Positions 7,328 through 12,928 of a stretch of 15,133 nucleotides of DNA are shown in pieces. The stretch's first letter is position 1, and each line of letters opens with the position of its first letter. Source of the stretch: a bacterium (GTDB lineage Bacteria > Patescibacteriota > Minisyncoccia > Phycocordibacterales > Phycocordibacteraceae); the NCBI GenBank assembly GCA_021782715.1, contig JAJXUR010000007.1, forward strand, positions 1 through 15,133. Reading direction: 5' to 3'. Made by a program: the position numbers and the translations under genes. A model generated the notes under the pieces. It was not told the origin of the DNA and did not search any database. It saw only the letters and a program-made list of their open reading frames with translations.

Positions 7328-7963
7328 TTATGCTGCCGCTTCGGGGGCGGGTTCCTCCTTACCCTTTTTCTCCACCTCGATCGCAGCGATGTCTGCCGAC
7401 ACCGTTTCCTCCTTTTCCTCGGCGACTGCCTGGACGAGCGCGACGACTTCCTCCGGCTCCACTGCGAGATCAACACCCTTTGGAAGCACGAGATCTTTCG
7501 CGTGAATCTGGTCATTCACTTCCGCGAGTACAGCGAGATTGACTTCGATAGCGTGCGGAAGACTCATAGGATCCGCCTTCACCTCGATCTCATGGAGCAC
7601 CTTCACGAGGTTTGCGCCAGCCTCGACCGCTGCCGATTCGCCCACGAACTCAAGCGGGATCGCGACCTGAACCTTCTCGCCCTTGGTCACCGCATAGAAA
7701 TCGACATGGCGCGTGCGGCCGCTCACCGGATCGCGATCGATATCGTGGATGAGCGTGGGGAGTGCCGCACCGAGGCCCGAGAGCGAGACGATGGTCGCCT
7801 CGCCAGCCTCGCCGAGAACCTTCGCGAAGGCTTTCGCATCGACCGTGATCGGCGTCGCCTCCTGGTGCGCACCATAGACCACAGCCGGAATACGGCCGGA
7901 CGCGCGCACCGACGACAACGTCGCTGCTGCCAAATCACGCTTTTCTACTGCGAGAGTAAGCAT
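7328..7963 (-). CDS. rplY: 50S ribosomal protein bL25 (Ctc form)
   Basis: A 211-aa bL25 of the long, general-stress (CTC/TL5) type that binds 5S rRNA in the large subunit. The N-terminal domain reads LTLAVEKRDL ... GRIPAVVYG, with 'LIHDIDRDPVSGRTRHVDF' near residues 72-90. The C-terminal beta domain follows (VQVAIPLEFVGES, GANLVKVLHEIEVKADP, LPHAIEVNLAVLAEVND, 'LVLPKGVDLAVEPEEVVA'), then an acidic Ala/Glu/Lys tail from about residue 180. The ATG at 7963 is 8 nt behind a TATAGT box with TTGCGA at 17-nt spacing, so the mRNA is probably leaderless. Confidence 0.96.
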   Translation of the reverse strand: MLTLAVEKRDLAAATLSSVRASGRIPAVVYGAHQEATPITVDAKAFAKVLGEAGEATIVSLSGLGAALPTLIHDIDRDPVSGRTRHVDFYAVTKGEKVQVAIPLEFVGESAAVEAGANLVKVLHEIEVKADPMSLPHAIEVNLAVLAEVNDQIHAKDLVLPKGVDLAVEPEEVVALVQAVAEEKEETVSADIAAIEVEKKGKEEPAPEAAA

Positions 7964-7971
7964 ATTTCCCG

Positions 7972-8000
7972 ACTATACCTCACCCATCCTCATATCGCAA
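7972..8000 (-). promoter_or_regulatory. rplY promoter
   Basis: TTGCGA (8000-7995), 17 nt, TATAGT (7977-7972), then CGGGAAAT and the ATG at 7963. The expected start point falls within 1-3 nt of the ATG. This is the best -35/-10 pair among the short-leader promoters of the window. It sits just left of the first REP palindrome (8009-8033). Confidence 0.65.
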
Positions 8001-8008
8001 CAATCCTC

Positions 8009-8033
8009 ATGTGGGACTTCCGATGTCCCACAT
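8009..8033. repeat. REP palindrome copy 1
   Basis: ATGTGGGACTTC followed by an imperfect complementary arm ending GTCCCACAT. It differs from the other copies near the centre (TTCCGAT instead of TTCGGAA), leaving 9-bp perfect arms. It lies between the predicted rplY promoter and the TGCTACGAT box of the transposase gene, so neither transcript should contain it. Confidence 0.85.
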
Positions 8034-8036
8034 TGG

Positions 8037-8045
8037 TGCTACGAT
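8037..8045 (+). promoter_or_regulatory. Possible extended -10 of the RAYT gene
   Basis: TGC-TACGAT ends 7 nt before the ATG at 8053. It matches the TGC-TAnnnT plus short gap seen at the transglycosylase, aldolase and kinase genes. No -35 or Shine-Dalgarno sequence is visible. As a single site the match is weak; the recurrence gives it some weight. Confidence 0.35.
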
Positions 8046-8052
8046 TCTTATT

Positions 8053-8724
8053 ATGGATCTATACCATGTCCTCAATCGTGGAGTTGATGGGCGGGACCTG
8101 TTTTCAGATTCTCAGGATTATGTGCGGTTCATTCATAATCTATATGAATTTAACGACACTACTCCGGCAACCGAATCAGCTCGTCGGGACGTAAGCGGAA
8201 CAGATGTGGGACTTCGGAAGTCCCACATTCGTGAGCGATTGGTGGAGATTCATGGCTGGACTCTCATGAAAGATCATTATCATTTACTCGTTTCCGAACT
8301 CATCGAAGGTGGTCTAATGAGATTCATGATGAAAGTCAATATCGGCTATGCGAAATATTACAATGAGCGATACAAACGACACGGACATCTTTTCCAAGGG
8401 AAAACTAAGAAGGTGCTTATCGAAGATGAAGGGCATTTCTTATACATACTCCACTATCTGCACTTGAATCCGCTGGATTACCTCGCCGGGGCGGAAGAGT
8501 GGCGTGAACGAGACAAGAGCCATATCAAGAGCGCCAAGGATGCGTTGAAATATTTAAATGGATATCGCTGGAGCAGCTACCTCGATTATTGCGACAAAAA
8601 GAACTTCCCCTCCGTTCTCACGAGAGATCTGTTCGGAAGCGTGCCCGGTGAATATCAAAAGGCCGTCGACGATTATCTGAAGGACGCGGAGACGCCCCCG
8701 ATTCCTGGCTCATTTCTTGAGTAG
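8053..8724 (+). CDS. REP-associated tyrosine transposase (RAYT, Y1/HUH family)
   Basis: A 223-aa transposase related to IS200/IS605 TnpA that acts on single-stranded REP hairpins. Typical features in order: 'YHVLNRGVDGRDLF' at the N-terminus, DHYHLLV with the HUH-type His75-x-His77, and 'GYAKYYNERYKRHGHLFQGK' at 98-117 with the candidate catalytic tyrosines. Then come 'YILHYLHLNP' and 'YRWSSYLDY', both usual for this family. The ATG at 8053 is chosen over the GTG at 8011 because 8011 lies inside REP copy 1, and family members begin close to YHxxNRG. Residues 51-59 (DVGLRKSHI) are encoded by a perfect REP copy lying in frame between the N-terminal part and the HUH motif. No frameshift or truncation is seen, so it may be active. 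Confidence 0.93.
   Translation: MDLYHVLNRGVDGRDLFSDSQDYVRFIHNLYEFNDTTPATESARRDVSGTDVGLRKSHIRERLVEIHGWTLMKDHYHLLVSELIEGGLMRFMMKVNIGYAKYYNERYKRHGHLFQGKTKKVLIEDEGHFLYILHYLHLNPLDYLAGAEEWRERDKSHIKSAKDALKYLNGYRWSSYLDYCDKKNFPSVLTRDLFGSVPGEYQKAVDDYLKDAETPPIPGSFLE
8204..8228. repeat. REP palindrome copy 2, inside the RAYT reading frame
   Basis: A perfect 12-bp inverted repeat around a single G: ATGTGGGACTTC-G-GAAGTCCCACAT. It is in frame and encodes residues 51-59 of the transposase. It is identical to the core of copy 3. Confidence 0.95.
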
Positions 8725-8755
8725 TTCATGTGGGACTTCGGAAGTCCCACATGAA
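8725..8755. repeat. REP palindrome copy 3, between convergent genes
   Basis: Perfect 15-bp arms, TTCATGTGGGACTTC and its complement, around one G. It begins one base after the transposase stop (8722-8724) and ends 10 bases before the aldolase stop (8766). It could also act as a hairpin at the 3' ends of both convergent transcripts, although no T tract follows on either side. Confidence 0.93.
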
Positions 8756-8765
8756 TCTGAGAGTG

Positions 8766-9758
8766 CTAGCCGAGGGCGGCAGAGACCTTTTTGAGACGCG
8801 CGAGGAATGCCGCGCGCGCGGCCGGGACATTCGCTTCTTCCCCCTTCCAAAGTTCAAGTGCCTCTTCCTGGAGCGCGCGCGCATACGAGAATGTGAGCGG
8901 CCACGGCGCGGAAACCTCTCGCGCCCGGCGTGCAATCGCCTCCAGATTCGCGGTCGCCTGATCCGGCGCCTGTCCGCCGGAGAGGAAAACGATGCCAGCA
9001 ATATCAGACGGCACGCTCTCGCGAAGAGCCGCGAGCGTATCCTCGGCAACCTCTTCCGGGGTATCCTTCTTCCCGCTCTCCTTACCGGAGAGCGCCATTG
9101 CGGTCTTCAGGATGACGCTCGCGCGGTCGACAGCATGTTCATCGAGGACCGAGAAGACCGTGCCGAGCGTCTCGGTCAAGACTGTGCGAGCGCGAGCGCG
9201 GCTATGCTTCCCTTCATAGAGCACCTCCGGCTCGAGGATAGGCACCATGCCGGCGCTCTGCGCTTCCTTCGCATAGCTTGCGAGACGCTTCGCGTTCTCG
9301 TGTATCGCGCTTGCCGAAGGCAGCTGATCGCCGTCGATACGAATGACCGCGCGCCACTTCGTGAAGACCGCCCCTTGCGCGTGATACGCCGCGAGGCGCT
9401 CAGGAAGATCGAGTAGGCCCTGCGTGATGAGCTCAGCCGAGCTCGAACTCATCGGCTCGGTGCCGCCATCTACCTTCACCCCGGGCACGATGCCGCGAGC
9501 GACGAGTGACGCCGGAAACAATTCCTTGTCATTTCCCTTCTCGAGAAGCGTCTCGGAAAAAAGAATGATTCCGGAAAGATACTGTTCGATGCCCTCCGTG
9601 CCGAAGAAGAGATCGCGATATTGCCGCCGCATCTCAGCGCTGGTCGCGATGCCGTAAGACGCGAGCCGCGCGGTCGCCGTATGCACGCTCTCATCAGCCG
9701 CAAGGAGGCCCTTGCCCGGCGCGAAGAGTGAATGCGCGGTCGCAGCGAGATCATTCAT
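8766..9758 (-). CDS. Class I fructose-bisphosphate aldolase
   Basis: A 330-aa Schiff-base aldolase that interconverts fructose 1,6-bisphosphate with glyceraldehyde-3-phosphate and DHAP in the cytoplasm. Family landmarks line up with the animal-type enzyme: LLAADES with Asp22, KVDGGTEP, FTKWRAVI with Lys134, ILEPEVL with Glu176, and VILKTAM with Lys218, the expected Schiff-base lysine (Glu-to-Lys spacing 42, as in rabbit aldolase). The usual LLKPNM context has become ILKTAM. The in-frame ATG at 9896 is rejected: it would translate through the 36-nt palindrome and into the kinase gene opposite. The ATG at 9758 has a TGCTACCAT box 6 nt upstream and begins like the family. It is divergent from the PfkB-type kinase, which suggests joint control. 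Confidence 0.94.
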   Translation of the reverse strand: MNDLAATAHSLFAPGKGLLAADESVHTATARLASYGIATSAEMRRQYRDLFFGTEGIEQYLSGIILFSETLLEKGNDKELFPASLVARGIVPGVKVDGGTEPMSSSSAELITQGLLDLPERLAAYHAQGAVFTKWRAVIRIDGDQLPSASAIHENAKRLASYAKEAQSAGMVPILEPEVLYEGKHSRARARTVLTETLGTVFSVLDEHAVDRASVILKTAMALSGKESGKKDTPEEVAEDTLAALRESVPSDIAGIVFLSGGQAPDQATANLEAIARRAREVSAPWPLTFSYARALQEEALELWKGEEANVPAARAAFLARLKKVSAALG

Positions 9759-9764
9759 GCTCTC

Positions 9765-9773
9765 ATGGTAGCA
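9765..9773 (-). promoter_or_regulatory. Possible extended -10 of the aldolase gene
   Basis: Minus-strand TGC-TACCAT ends 6 nt before the ATG at 9758. Its TGC and first bases belong to the outer end of the 36-nt palindrome. TACCAT is a weak hexamer, so confidence rests on the shared pattern with other genes in the window. Confidence 0.35.
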
Positions 9774-9803
9774 TGCGCGCAAAGCACTTTGCGCGCATGC
9801 TAC
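9768..9803. promoter_or_regulatory. 36-nt near-perfect palindrome between divergent aldolase and kinase genes
   Basis: GTAGCATGCGCGCAAAG (9768-9784), CA, then its exact complement (9787-9803). The outer ends form the start of both TGC-TAnnnT boxes, so the palindrome fills the space where both promoters' upstream contacts would lie. If the short-leader promoters are right, it is not transcribed from either. That points to a DNA-level role, such as an operator for joint control, or to a REP-like inserted hairpin. It is unrelated in sequence to the REP copies at the RAYT gene. Confidence 0.7.
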
Positions 9804-9806
9804 ACT
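9798..9806 (+). promoter_or_regulatory. Possible extended -10 of the kinase gene
   Basis: TGC-TACACT (9798-9806) ends 9 nt before the ATG at 9816, with no Shine-Dalgarno sequence between. It overlaps the right end of the palindrome. Confidence 0.45.
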
Positions 9807-9815
9807 AGCCCCTAT

Positions 9816-10799
9816 ATGGACTTCATTGCAATAGGCGACACGACCGTCGACGAATTTATCAAACTGAAAGAGGCGGAGATACACTGCGACCGCCACAACG
9901 AGGAGTGCACCATCTCGATGAAGTGGGGCGATAAGATTCCCTACGAATTCTCCGAGCTCGTGCCGGGCGTCGGCAACGCCGCCAATGCCGCGGTCGCCGC
10001 GGCGCGCCTCGGCCTCTCTTCAGGATTCGTCTCGAACGTGGGCCGCGACCGCTTCGGCGAGGAGATACTCGCGACCTTTACGAAAGAAGGTGTCGATACG
10101 CGCTACATCGCCGTAAACGACGATCTCCCGACCAATCACCACTATGTGCTCATGTTCAACGCTGAGCGCACCATCCTCATCAAGCACCAGGCGTACCCGT
10201 ACAGCATCCCTGAAGGATTTGTCCCTCCGAAATGGATTTACCTTTCCTCAACCGGCGAGAACGCCGAAACGTTCCACGACGATCTCGTCGTATGGCTTCT
10301 CGCGCATCCGGAGACCAAGCTCGCCTTCCAGCCCGGCACCTTCCAGATGGAGATGGGCAAGGAGCGGCTCGCGAAACTGTACGCGGCAACCGAATTCTTC
10401 GCCTGCAACAAGGAGGAGGCCGAGCGCATCCTCGGCCTCGGCGAGACTGACGTAAAGACGCTTCTCCGGGAGATGCATGGACTCGGCCCCGCGACCGTTC
10501 TCATCACGGACGGCCCGAATGGCGCGTACGTTTCAGACGGAACCGAGCTGCTCACCGTGCCGATGTATCCGGACATAAAAGCACCGATAGACCGCACGGG
10601 CGCCGGTGATGCGATGACTTCGACGGTCGTCATCGCGCTCGCACTCGGCGTGCCGCTCCGCGAAGCGCTCGCCTGGGGACCGATAAACTCCATGAGCGTC
10701 GTGCAGGAGATTGGCGCACAAAAAGGCCTTCTCTCGCGCGAAAAGCTCGAGGACTACCTCGCGCACGCACCCGCAAACTACGTTGTCACGCCGTTCTAA
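9816..10799 (+). CDS. PfkB/ribokinase-family sugar kinase
   Basis: A 327-aa cytoplasmic sugar kinase. The N-terminal strand FIAIGDTTVDEF carries the sugar-contacting Asp. 'PGVGNAANAAVAAARLG' (50-66) is the first family signature, NKEEAERILG lies near 198-207, LITDGPNGAYV at 229-239, and the second signature DRTGAGDA (259-266) contains the catalytic Asp265. The substrate cannot be read from sequence; 6-phosphofructokinase, ribokinase and nucleoside kinase are all possible. Its divergent neighbour is aldolase and the cluster beyond is glycolytic/pentose phosphate, so fructose-6-phosphate or another phosphosugar is a reasonable guess. The start at 9816 is chosen because the ATG at 9732 would read through the palindrome. 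The gene ends six bases before a strong terminator hairpin. Confidence 0.9.
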   Translation: MDFIAIGDTTVDEFIKLKEAEIHCDRHNEECTISMKWGDKIPYEFSELVPGVGNAANAAVAAARLGLSSGFVSNVGRDRFGEEILATFTKEGVDTRYIAVNDDLPTNHHYVLMFNAERTILIKHQAYPYSIPEGFVPPKWIYLSSTGENAETFHDDLVVWLLAHPETKLAFQPGTFQMEMGKERLAKLYAATEFFACNKEEAERILGLGETDVKTLLREMHGLGPATVLITDGPNGAYVSDGTELLTVPMYPDIKAPIDRTGAGDAMTSTVVIALALGVPLREALAWGPINSMSVVQEIGAQKGLLSREKLEDYLAHAPANYVVTPF

Positions 10800-10804
10800 G
10801 AAAT

Positions 10805-10849
10805 AAAGACGTGGCTGATTGAAGTCAGACTTCAATCAGCCACGTCTTT
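10805..10849. terminator. Bidirectional intrinsic terminator with a 21-bp stem
   Basis: AAAGACGTGGCTGATTGAAG plus T (10805-10825) is fully complementary to 10829-10849 across a CAG loop. The A/T ends (AAA...TTT) give short U tracts both ways: CGTCTTTGCATTTTC rightwards and CGTCTTTATTTC leftwards. It sits between the convergent kinase gene (+) and the 53-aa gene ending the transketolase operon (-). The stem is much longer than the usual 6-12 bp. Confidence 0.8.
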
Positions 10850-10897
10850 GCATTTTCAAAAGCAAGCACGCAAGGCAACAAACGGTATCTTTAAAGG

Positions 10898-11059
10898 TTA
10901 TCGCTTCAGGATCGATCGCTCGAGTGCCGCATACTGCGCTTCGCTACCCGTAGCAGAAAGCATATTCGAATAGGAGACGTGGACGATGATCATGGTCGCG
11001 CTTGCCCCCGCGATAGTGATGAGGAGGATGGCAAAATAGGTATTGATTTTATCTTTCAT
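10898..11059 (-). CDS. 53-aa single-span membrane microprotein, last gene of the transketolase operon
   Basis: A short reading frame starts MKDKINTYFAILLITIAGAS and ends LERSILKR-TAA. Residues about 7-28 are a hydrophobic stretch long enough to cross the membrane, preceded by MKDK and followed by a polar, mildly amphipathic C-terminus. It starts 5 bases after the TGA of the transketolase C-half (11065-11067), with GAGGA overlapping that stop at ideal spacing, the clearest Shine-Dalgarno sequence in the window. That arrangement favours a real, coupled gene. Function is unknown; a small membrane regulator or envelope component is possible. I do not recognise the family. Confidence 0.75.
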   Translation of the reverse strand: MKDKINTYFAILLITIAGASATMIIVHVSYSNMLSATGSEAQYAALERSILKR

Positions 11060-11064
11060 ATTCC

Positions 11065-12057
11065 TCAGGATGCTGCGAGCTTCCGCGCGGCATCGGCGAT
11101 ACCCGAGGCATCGAGACCGTAATAAGAGAGAAGCTCCTCCGGTTCCCCCGACTGACCGAACTGATCATTGATGCCGAGAATCTTCATCTTCGTCGGAAGT
11201 TTCTCCGCAAGCAACTCGGCAACCGCACTCCCGAACCCGGTCGCCGTCTGGTGCTCCTCTATCGTCACGATTCGCCCAGCCTTCTTAGCGGCATCGAGAA
11301 CCGCATCCTCGTCGAGCGGCTTCACGGTCGGCACATGAAGCACGATGGACGAGAGACCCTCGTCGGCGAGCATGCGCGCCGCCGCAAGTGCCGCGTAGGA
11401 GAGTGCGCCAGTCGAGAGTATCGCAACCTTCGGAGACTCCCCTTCCCAAAGCATGAGTGCCTTCCCTATCTGAAACGGCGTATCGCTCGTCGTGAAAATC
11501 GGCGTCGCGGAGCGCCCGAAGCGCAGATACACCGGACCATCGGTCTGCGCAGCCGCGACGACGGCCTTCCGTGCCTCCTCGGCATCACCGGGAGCGATGA
11601 CCGTCATACCAGGAAGAGCCCGCATCATGCCGATATCCTCGAGCATCTGATGTGTCGCGCCATCGGGACCGACCGAGACGCCAGCATGCATGCCACACAC
11701 CTTCACCGGTGATTGATTGAGTGCGATGGTCGTACGAATCTGCTCATAATTACGCCCCGGATTGAACGCCGCATAACTCGCGATAAACGGGATCTTCCCC
11801 ACCGCAGTCATACCGCTCGCGATTGCCGCCATACTCTGTTCGGCGATACCCGCCTCGATGAAGCGCTCCGGAAATTCTTTTTCGAACCAATCAGCGCGCG
11901 TACTTTCAGAAAGATCGGCACAGAGAACGACGATGCGAGAATCGACCTTCCCAACTTCCACCGTCCCCTTGCCGAAACCATCCCGGGTCGGCGCCTGATC
12001 GATGTCATCCTCGAACACTCTTGCGGATAGTTTTGCGGAAGCGTTAAGCATATTCAT
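11065..12057 (-). CDS. Transketolase, C-terminal subunit (split enzyme)
   Basis: A 330-aa protein containing the pyrimidine-binding and C-terminal domains of transketolase. 'RFIEAGIAEQSMAAIASGM' contains the catalytic Glu73 that activates thiamine diphosphate. 'CGMHAGVSVGPDGATHQMLE' and GPVYLRFGR are typical of the subunit, and the C-terminal domain has 'GRIVTIEEHQTATGFGSAVA'. With the upstream N-half it would transfer two-carbon ketol units between pentose, tetrose and hexose phosphates. The ATG at 12057 overlaps the N-half stop by 14 nt; an ATG at 12051 is also in frame and possible. Splitting of transketolase into two genes is the usual arrangement in archaea and many CPR bacteria, so this is not a broken gene. 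Confidence 0.95.
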   Translation of the reverse strand: MNMLNASAKLSARVFEDDIDQAPTRDGFGKGTVEVGKVDSRIVVLCADLSESTRADWFEKEFPERFIEAGIAEQSMAAIASGMTAVGKIPFIASYAAFNPGRNYEQIRTTIALNQSPVKVCGMHAGVSVGPDGATHQMLEDIGMMRALPGMTVIAPGDAEEARKAVVAAAQTDGPVYLRFGRSATPIFTTSDTPFQIGKALMLWEGESPKVAILSTGALSYAALAAARMLADEGLSSIVLHVPTVKPLDEDAVLDAAKKAGRIVTIEEHQTATGFGSAVAELLAEKLPTKMKILGINDQFGQSGEPEELLSYYGLDASGIADAARKLAAS

Positions 12058-12904
12058 GAGGGACGTTACCGCCCATGGTGCGAATCTCTTTCAGGAACCG
12101 CTTCCCCTCCTCAGTCGTCGGCGGTTTGCCGTGCCAGCGGTAATCGAACGCTATCTCAGGGACACCCTTGCCGGGGATCGTGTGCGCGATGATCATCGTC
12201 GGCTTCTCATAAATCGCTTTCGCTTCATCGACCGCGGCGATAAATGCGGCAAAATCGTGTCCGCTCACTTCTATCACGTGCCAGTTGAACGCGCGATACT
12301 TGTCCGCGATCGGCTCGAGAGGCATTACGTCTTCTGTCATGCCGTCTATCTGGATATTATTACGATCCATGATCGCCGTGAGATTATGCAGCTTGTTCTT
12401 CCCCGCGAACATCACCGCTTCCCAGACATTCCCTTCATCTTGTTCGCCGTCGCCCATCACACAATAAATACGCTGTTGCTTCTTTCCGTCCATACGAAGA
12501 GCATACGCCATGCCGGAAGCCTGCGAGAGTCCTTCGCCGAGAGGACCCGAGGTCGTTTCGAGACCGGGCAAACGCACGCGCTCAGGATGCCCCTGGAGCC
12601 GGCTGCCGAACTTGCGGAGCGTGAGACACTCTTCGACGGGGAAATACCCCGCGTGCGCCATCGCCGCGTAGCGTACCGGCACGATGTGGCCGTTGGAGAG
12701 GATGAGCCGGTCGCGCTCCTCCCAGTCCGGATTCTTCGGATCGTGATTGAGGATATTGAAATAGAACGCCGTGAAGATGTCTGCCATGCCCAAGGGGCCG
12801 GCGGTGTGCCCGCTCCCGGCCGCGACGAGCATCGCGATGATTGTCTCGCGGGTAGCCTCCGCCTTTTTCTCGAGATCGATAAGCATGCCGTCGGTGAGTG
12901 CCAT
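12044..12904 (-). CDS. Transketolase, N-terminal (TPP-binding) subunit
   Basis: A 286-aa protein with the thiamine-diphosphate-binding domain. 'SGHTAGPLGMADIFTAFYF' (31-49) has the conserved His33. ETTSGPLGEGLSQASGMA follows near 116-133. The Mg/TPP motif runs from GDGEQDEGNVWEA (151-163) to DRNNIQIDG (180-188). It ends 'NVPHEYA', overlapping the C-half start by 14 nt, so the two halves should be made in equal amounts. The ATG at 12904 is 8 nt behind GGTATACT, and only 24 nt separate it from the rpe stop. It may therefore be transcribed both from rpe and from its own leaderless promoter. Confidence 0.95.
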   Translation of the reverse strand: MALTDGMLIDLEKKAEATRETIIAMLVAAGSGHTAGPLGMADIFTAFYFNILNHDPKNPDWEERDRLILSNGHIVPVRYAAMAHAGYFPVEECLTLRKFGSRLQGHPERVRLPGLETTSGPLGEGLSQASGMAYALRMDGKKQQRIYCVMGDGEQDEGNVWEAVMFAGKNKLHNLTAIMDRNNIQIDGMTEDVMPLEPIADKYRAFNWHVIEVSGHDFAAFIAAVDEAKAIYEKPTMIIAHTIPGKGVPEIAFDYRWHGKPPTTEEGKRFLKEIRTMGGNVPHEYA

Positions 12905-12912
12905 ATCGCTTC

Positions 12913-12920
12913 AGTATACC
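12913..12920 (-). promoter_or_regulatory. Promoter (-10) of the transketolase pair
   Basis: GGTATACT with TATACT at 12918-12913, then GAAGCGAT and the ATG at 12904. No -35 is recognised, and the upstream part lies inside the end of rpe. Confidence 0.5.
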
Positions 12921-12928
12921 GTATGCGT

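Larger units (their letters stand above)
8009..8755 (+). mobile_element. RAYT transposase gene with REP palindromes (REP/RAYT unit)
   Basis: A unit made of a tyrosine transposase gene with related palindromes just before it (8009-8033), inside it (8204-8228) and just after it (8725-8755). The palindrome core is ATGTGGGACTTC, a central base, then its reverse complement. The block is visibly richer in A/T than the genes on both sides, which fits acquisition. It lies between the divergent rplY and the convergent aldolase gene without disrupting either. Confidence 0.8.

Noticed and set aside
7295..8194. 299-aa open frame on the + strand opposite bL25, running into the RAYT gene
   Set aside because: It crosses bL25 in antisense and enters the transposase in the wrong frame; there is no start signal and no recognisable motif.
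9732..9896. Longer N-termini for the aldolase (ATG at 9896) and the kinase (ATG at 9732)
   Set aside because: Both extensions are translated from the same 36-nt palindrome (giving look-alike RACY peptides) and would make the divergent genes overlap. Family starts and -10 boxes fit 9758 and 9816.
10805..10849. Possible relation of the long terminator to the RAYT palindromes (GAAGTC/GACTTC and GTGG/CCAC in both)
   Set aside because: Shared words are short and in a different order, and no alignment beyond 6 bases holds. Treated as coincidence.
11065..12904. Frameshifted (broken) transketolase
   Set aside because: Each half has its own start and a complete set of domain motifs, with a 14-nt gene overlap; split transketolase is a known arrangement.
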